A stretch of 7,323 bases of DNA from an uncultured Brevibacterium sp. (GTDB lineage Bacteria > Actinomycetota > Actinomycetes > Actinomycetales > Brevibacteriaceae), in NCBI GenBank assembly GCA_902489215.1, contig CABTZE010000103.1, positions 1 to 7,323 on the forward strand, given 5' to 3'. Each line of letters starts with the position of its first letter. Position 1 is the stretch's first letter. Under the pieces are notes generated by a model, which searched no databases, was not told the DNA's origin, and saw nothing but the letters and a program-made list of their open reading frames with translations. Of the stretch, positions 6,377 through 7,323 are shown in pieces. Made by a program: the position numbers and the translations under genes.

Positions 6377-6492
6377 GGCAGTCCTCCTTGCTGTACGTGT
6401 CTGTCGTGAGTCACTGCCTGCACAACGTGCGCACTAGGCCCATTCATTCCAGGGCTGTTCCGGCCCACGCCAGTAGGCCCGAGCCGGGAAGT

Positions 6493-6846
6493 TCAGGCCC
6501 AGCCGAGTTCGTGCAGGCGATCGTCGTCGATTCCGAAATGGTGGGCGATTTCGTGGATGACGGTGACGTAGATCTGGTCGCGCAGATCGTCGTCGTCCAA
6601 AGCAAAGTCGATGAGGTTGTTCTTATACAGGCTGATGGTGTCCGGCGGAACGAAGCCATAAGCCGAGTCGCGCTCTGTGAGCGCTATGCCCTCGTAGAGC
6701 CCCAGCAGGTCGGGTTCGTCTTCCGGGGCGTCGTCCTCGATGAAGATGACGACGTTGTCCATGGCTTCGCGCAGCTCATCCGGAAGGTCGCTGAGCGCAA
6801 GTTCGACAACCTCGTTGAACTCGTCGTCCGAAATGCTCTTCTCCAC
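6493..6846 (-). CDS. Zincin-like minimal metallopeptidase (COG3824/Zincin_1 family)
   Basis: This small predicted zinc protease, 117 aa, is of the minimal metalloprotease type known in many actinobacteria; its target is not known. The zinc motif HEIAHHFGIDD at 98-108 fits HExxHxxGxxD, with H98 and H102 as ligands, E99 as the catalytic base and D108 as a probable third ligand. The end, DRLHELGW, is also typical. The N-terminal SDDEFNEVVELALSDLPDEL (6-25) resembles the start of relatives. The protein is strongly acidic, with four Asp at 84-87. No membrane segment is seen. The GTG at 6846 is chosen because GGAGGG lies 4-5 nt upstream; an ATG at 6933 would add 29 residues rich in Pro and Gly that do not look like the family. 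It has thioredoxin downstream on the same strand and tRNA genes diverging upstream. Confidence 0.88.
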   Translation of the reverse strand: MEKSISDDEFNEVVELALSDLPDELREAMDNVVIFIEDDAPEDEPDLLGLYEGIALTERDSAYGFVPPDTISLYKNNLIDFALDDDDLRDQIYVTVIHEIAHHFGIDDDRLHELGWA

Positions 6847-6850
6847 GCTT

Positions 6851-6869
6851 CCCTCCACGGTCCAGTCTA
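6851..6869 (-). promoter_or_regulatory. Ribosome binding site and possible -10 box of the metallopeptidase gene
   Basis: GGAGGG at 6856-6851 supports the GTG at 6846. A TAGACT (TANNNT type) at 6869-6864 would start RNA near 6857, leaving an 11-nt leader made almost only of the ribosome site. The -35 region (TGGGCC near 6892-6887) is poor, so the promoter part is tentative. Confidence 0.35.
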
Positions 6870-6953
6870 AGTCTGCACCGGGCGTCGGCCCAGGGCCGGG
6901 AAGACACGGATAAGCCACAGTGGCAAAGGTCACTCAGCAGATCGCAACTCGGT

Positions 6954-6983
6954 TTTGCATTCTCTCAGAGCGGCCTATATAGT
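6954..6983 (+). promoter_or_regulatory. Promoter of the tRNA-Glu/Asp unit
   Basis: TATAGT at 6978-6983 matches the -10 consensus at 5 of 6 positions. TTGCAT (6955-6960, 17-nt spacer) or TTTGCA (6954-6959, 18-nt spacer) can serve as the -35. The expected start is near 6990, about 34 nt before tRNA-Glu. This is the most AT-rich patch in the region. Confidence 0.7.
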
Positions 6984-6997
6984 TATCTCTGTTGCTC

Positions 6998-7011
6998 ACC
7001 GCGAAAGCGGT
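6998..7011 (+). other. GAAA-tetraloop hairpin in the tRNA leader
   Basis: ACCGC and GCGGT enclose a GAAA loop, a stable GNRA-type hairpin, 12 nt before tRNA-Glu and just after the predicted transcription start. It may guide 5' processing of the precursor; no terminator tail follows. Confidence 0.5.
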
Positions 7012-7023
7012 TAGAAACACCAG

Positions 7024-7096
7024 GCCCCCATCGTCTAGCGGCCTAGGATTCCGCCCTTTCACGGCGGCGACACGGGTTCGAATCCCGTTGGGGGTA
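7024..7096 (+). tRNA. tRNA-Glu (anticodon UUC)
   Basis: A complete 73-nt cloverleaf. Acceptor strands GCCCCCA and TGGGGGT pair with a G1-U72 wobble, and the discriminator is A. The anticodon arm CCGCC/GGCGG encloses the loop CTTTCAC with TTC at 34-36. The T arm is ACGGG TTCGAAT CCCGT. The D stem is short (GTC with GAT). No CCA is encoded. It is the first gene of the cluster behind the promoter near 6978. Confidence 0.97.
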
Positions 7097-7097
7097 C

Positions 7098-7115
7098 TCG
7101 AAACTTCAGTTTCGA
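7098..7115 (+). other. 7-bp hairpin in the Glu-Asp spacer
   Basis: TCGAAAC and GTTTCGA form a perfect stem with a TTCA loop, starting two bases after the tRNA-Glu discriminator. What follows is A-rich, not T-rich, so it is more likely a processing structure than a terminator. Confidence 0.5.
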
Positions 7116-7128
7116 CCTAAAAGAATAA

Positions 7129-7202
7129 GGCCCTGTGGCGCAGTTGGTCAGCGCGCCGCCCTGTCACGGCGGAGGTCGCGGGTTCAAGTCCCGTCAGGGT
7201 CG
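7129..7202 (+). tRNA. tRNA-Asp (anticodon GUC)
   Basis: A complete 74-nt cloverleaf. Acceptor strands GGCCCTG and CAGGGTC pair with one G2-U71 wobble, and the discriminator is G, as expected for Asp. The anticodon arm CCGCC/GGCGG encloses CTGTCAC with GTC at 34-36; it differs from that of the neighbouring tRNA-Glu at one base only. The T loop TTCAAGT is normal. No CCA is encoded. It lies 32 nt after tRNA-Glu and probably shares its transcript. Confidence 0.97.
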
Positions 7203-7210
7203 CGGAGCAC

Positions 7211-7243
7211 AAGGCTCTTCTGCTTCAGAAGAGCCTTTGTTCT
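7211..7243 (+). terminator. Rho-independent terminator-like hairpin after tRNA-Asp
   Basis: AAGGCTCTTCTG (7211-7222) and CAGAAGAGCCTT (7226-7237) form a perfect 12-bp stem with a 3-nt CTT loop, followed by TGTTCT, so the tail reads TTTGTTCT. It starts 8 nt after tRNA-Asp and only 21 nt separate its tail from tRNA-Phe. Confidence 0.8.
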
Positions 7244-7264
7244 ATCGGCTGTCAGGCAGCTGAT

Positions 7265-7323
7265 GGCTCTGTAGCTCAGTTGGTAGAGCGTTCGACTGAA
7301 AATCGAAAGGTCACCGGATCGAC
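7265..7323 (+). tRNA. tRNA-Phe (anticodon GAA), 3' end beyond the window
   Basis: The first 59 nt of the gene are present: acceptor strand GGCTCTG, D arm GCTC...GAGC with AGTTGGTA, anticodon arm TTCGA/TCGAA with loop CTGAAAA (GAA at 34-36), variable AGGTC and T-stem strand ACCGG. The T loop starts ATCGAC, so position 54 is A where T is nearly universal. The 3' T-stem and acceptor strands lie outside the window. No clear promoter is seen between the preceding hairpin and this gene. Confidence 0.93.

Noticed and set aside
5759..6409. Plus-strand open frame opposite the thioredoxin gene and the ybaK upstream region
   Set aside because: It crosses the perfect palindrome and is antisense to the WCGPC thioredoxin; no ribosome site or family features.
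6430..6500. Repeated GGCCC and TAGGCCC motifs between the metallopeptidase and thioredoxin genes
   Set aside because: The pairings are short and lack a T-rich tail, so I do not call a terminator or a repeat family.

Overview
The window looks like chromosomal DNA from a high-GC Gram-positive bacterium (Actinomycetota). A Micrococcales-type organism is likely, but the genus cannot be fixed from the sequence. The grounds are GC-rich third codon positions, frequent GTG starts behind AGGAGG-type ribosome sites, a probable leaderless gene with a TANNNT box just before its ATG, and a tRNA-Glu(UUC)/Asp(GUC)/Phe(GAA) cluster whose genes (where the 3' end is visible) lack an encoded CCA. All coding sequences are intact, and nothing suggests a phage, insertion sequence, CRISPR array or recent transfer.

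Positions 64-5273 (+ strand) form a compact gene string. A polar amino-acid ABC permease (64-858) is followed after 1 nt by its ATPase (860-1633). Then come a YtcJ-type Amidohydro_3 metallohydrolase (1660-3336), an M20-type Zn hydrolase of the N-carbamoyl-amino-acid hydrolase/allantoate amidohydrolase group (3364-4599), and a YigZ/IMPACT family protein (4602-5273). The first four read as an uptake-and-hydrolysis module: import of an amino-acid-like or amide compound, then two successive metal-dependent C-N bond cleavages. The substrate cannot be read from the sequence. The solute-binding protein probably lies just left of the window. The amidohydrolase seems to have its own leaderless promoter inside the string. 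YigZ is probably a housekeeping passenger coupled to the end.

Positions 5320-6846 (- strand) hold three small, mainly protein-quality genes: a Cys-tRNA(Pro) deacylase (YbaK, 5320-5808), a thioredoxin (6002-6376) and a minimal zincin-like metallopeptidase (6493-6846). YbaK converges on yigZ across a 46-nt gap with inverted repeats. A perfect 38-bp palindrome behind the thioredoxin gene probably ends its transcript.

Positions 6847-7323 hold divergent promoter sequence and then the tRNA cluster: a clear promoter near 6955-6983, a GAAA-tetraloop leader hairpin, tRNA-Glu, a 7-bp spacer hairpin, tRNA-Asp, a strong terminator-like hairpin, and the 5' part of tRNA-Phe, cut by the window end.

Most of the window is ordinary. 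The items most worth a second look are the two-hydrolase cassette and an apparent active-site substitution in the M20 enzyme, the leaderless promoter, the terminator-like hairpin inside the tRNA cluster, the unusual A54 in tRNA-Phe and the long perfect palindrome.
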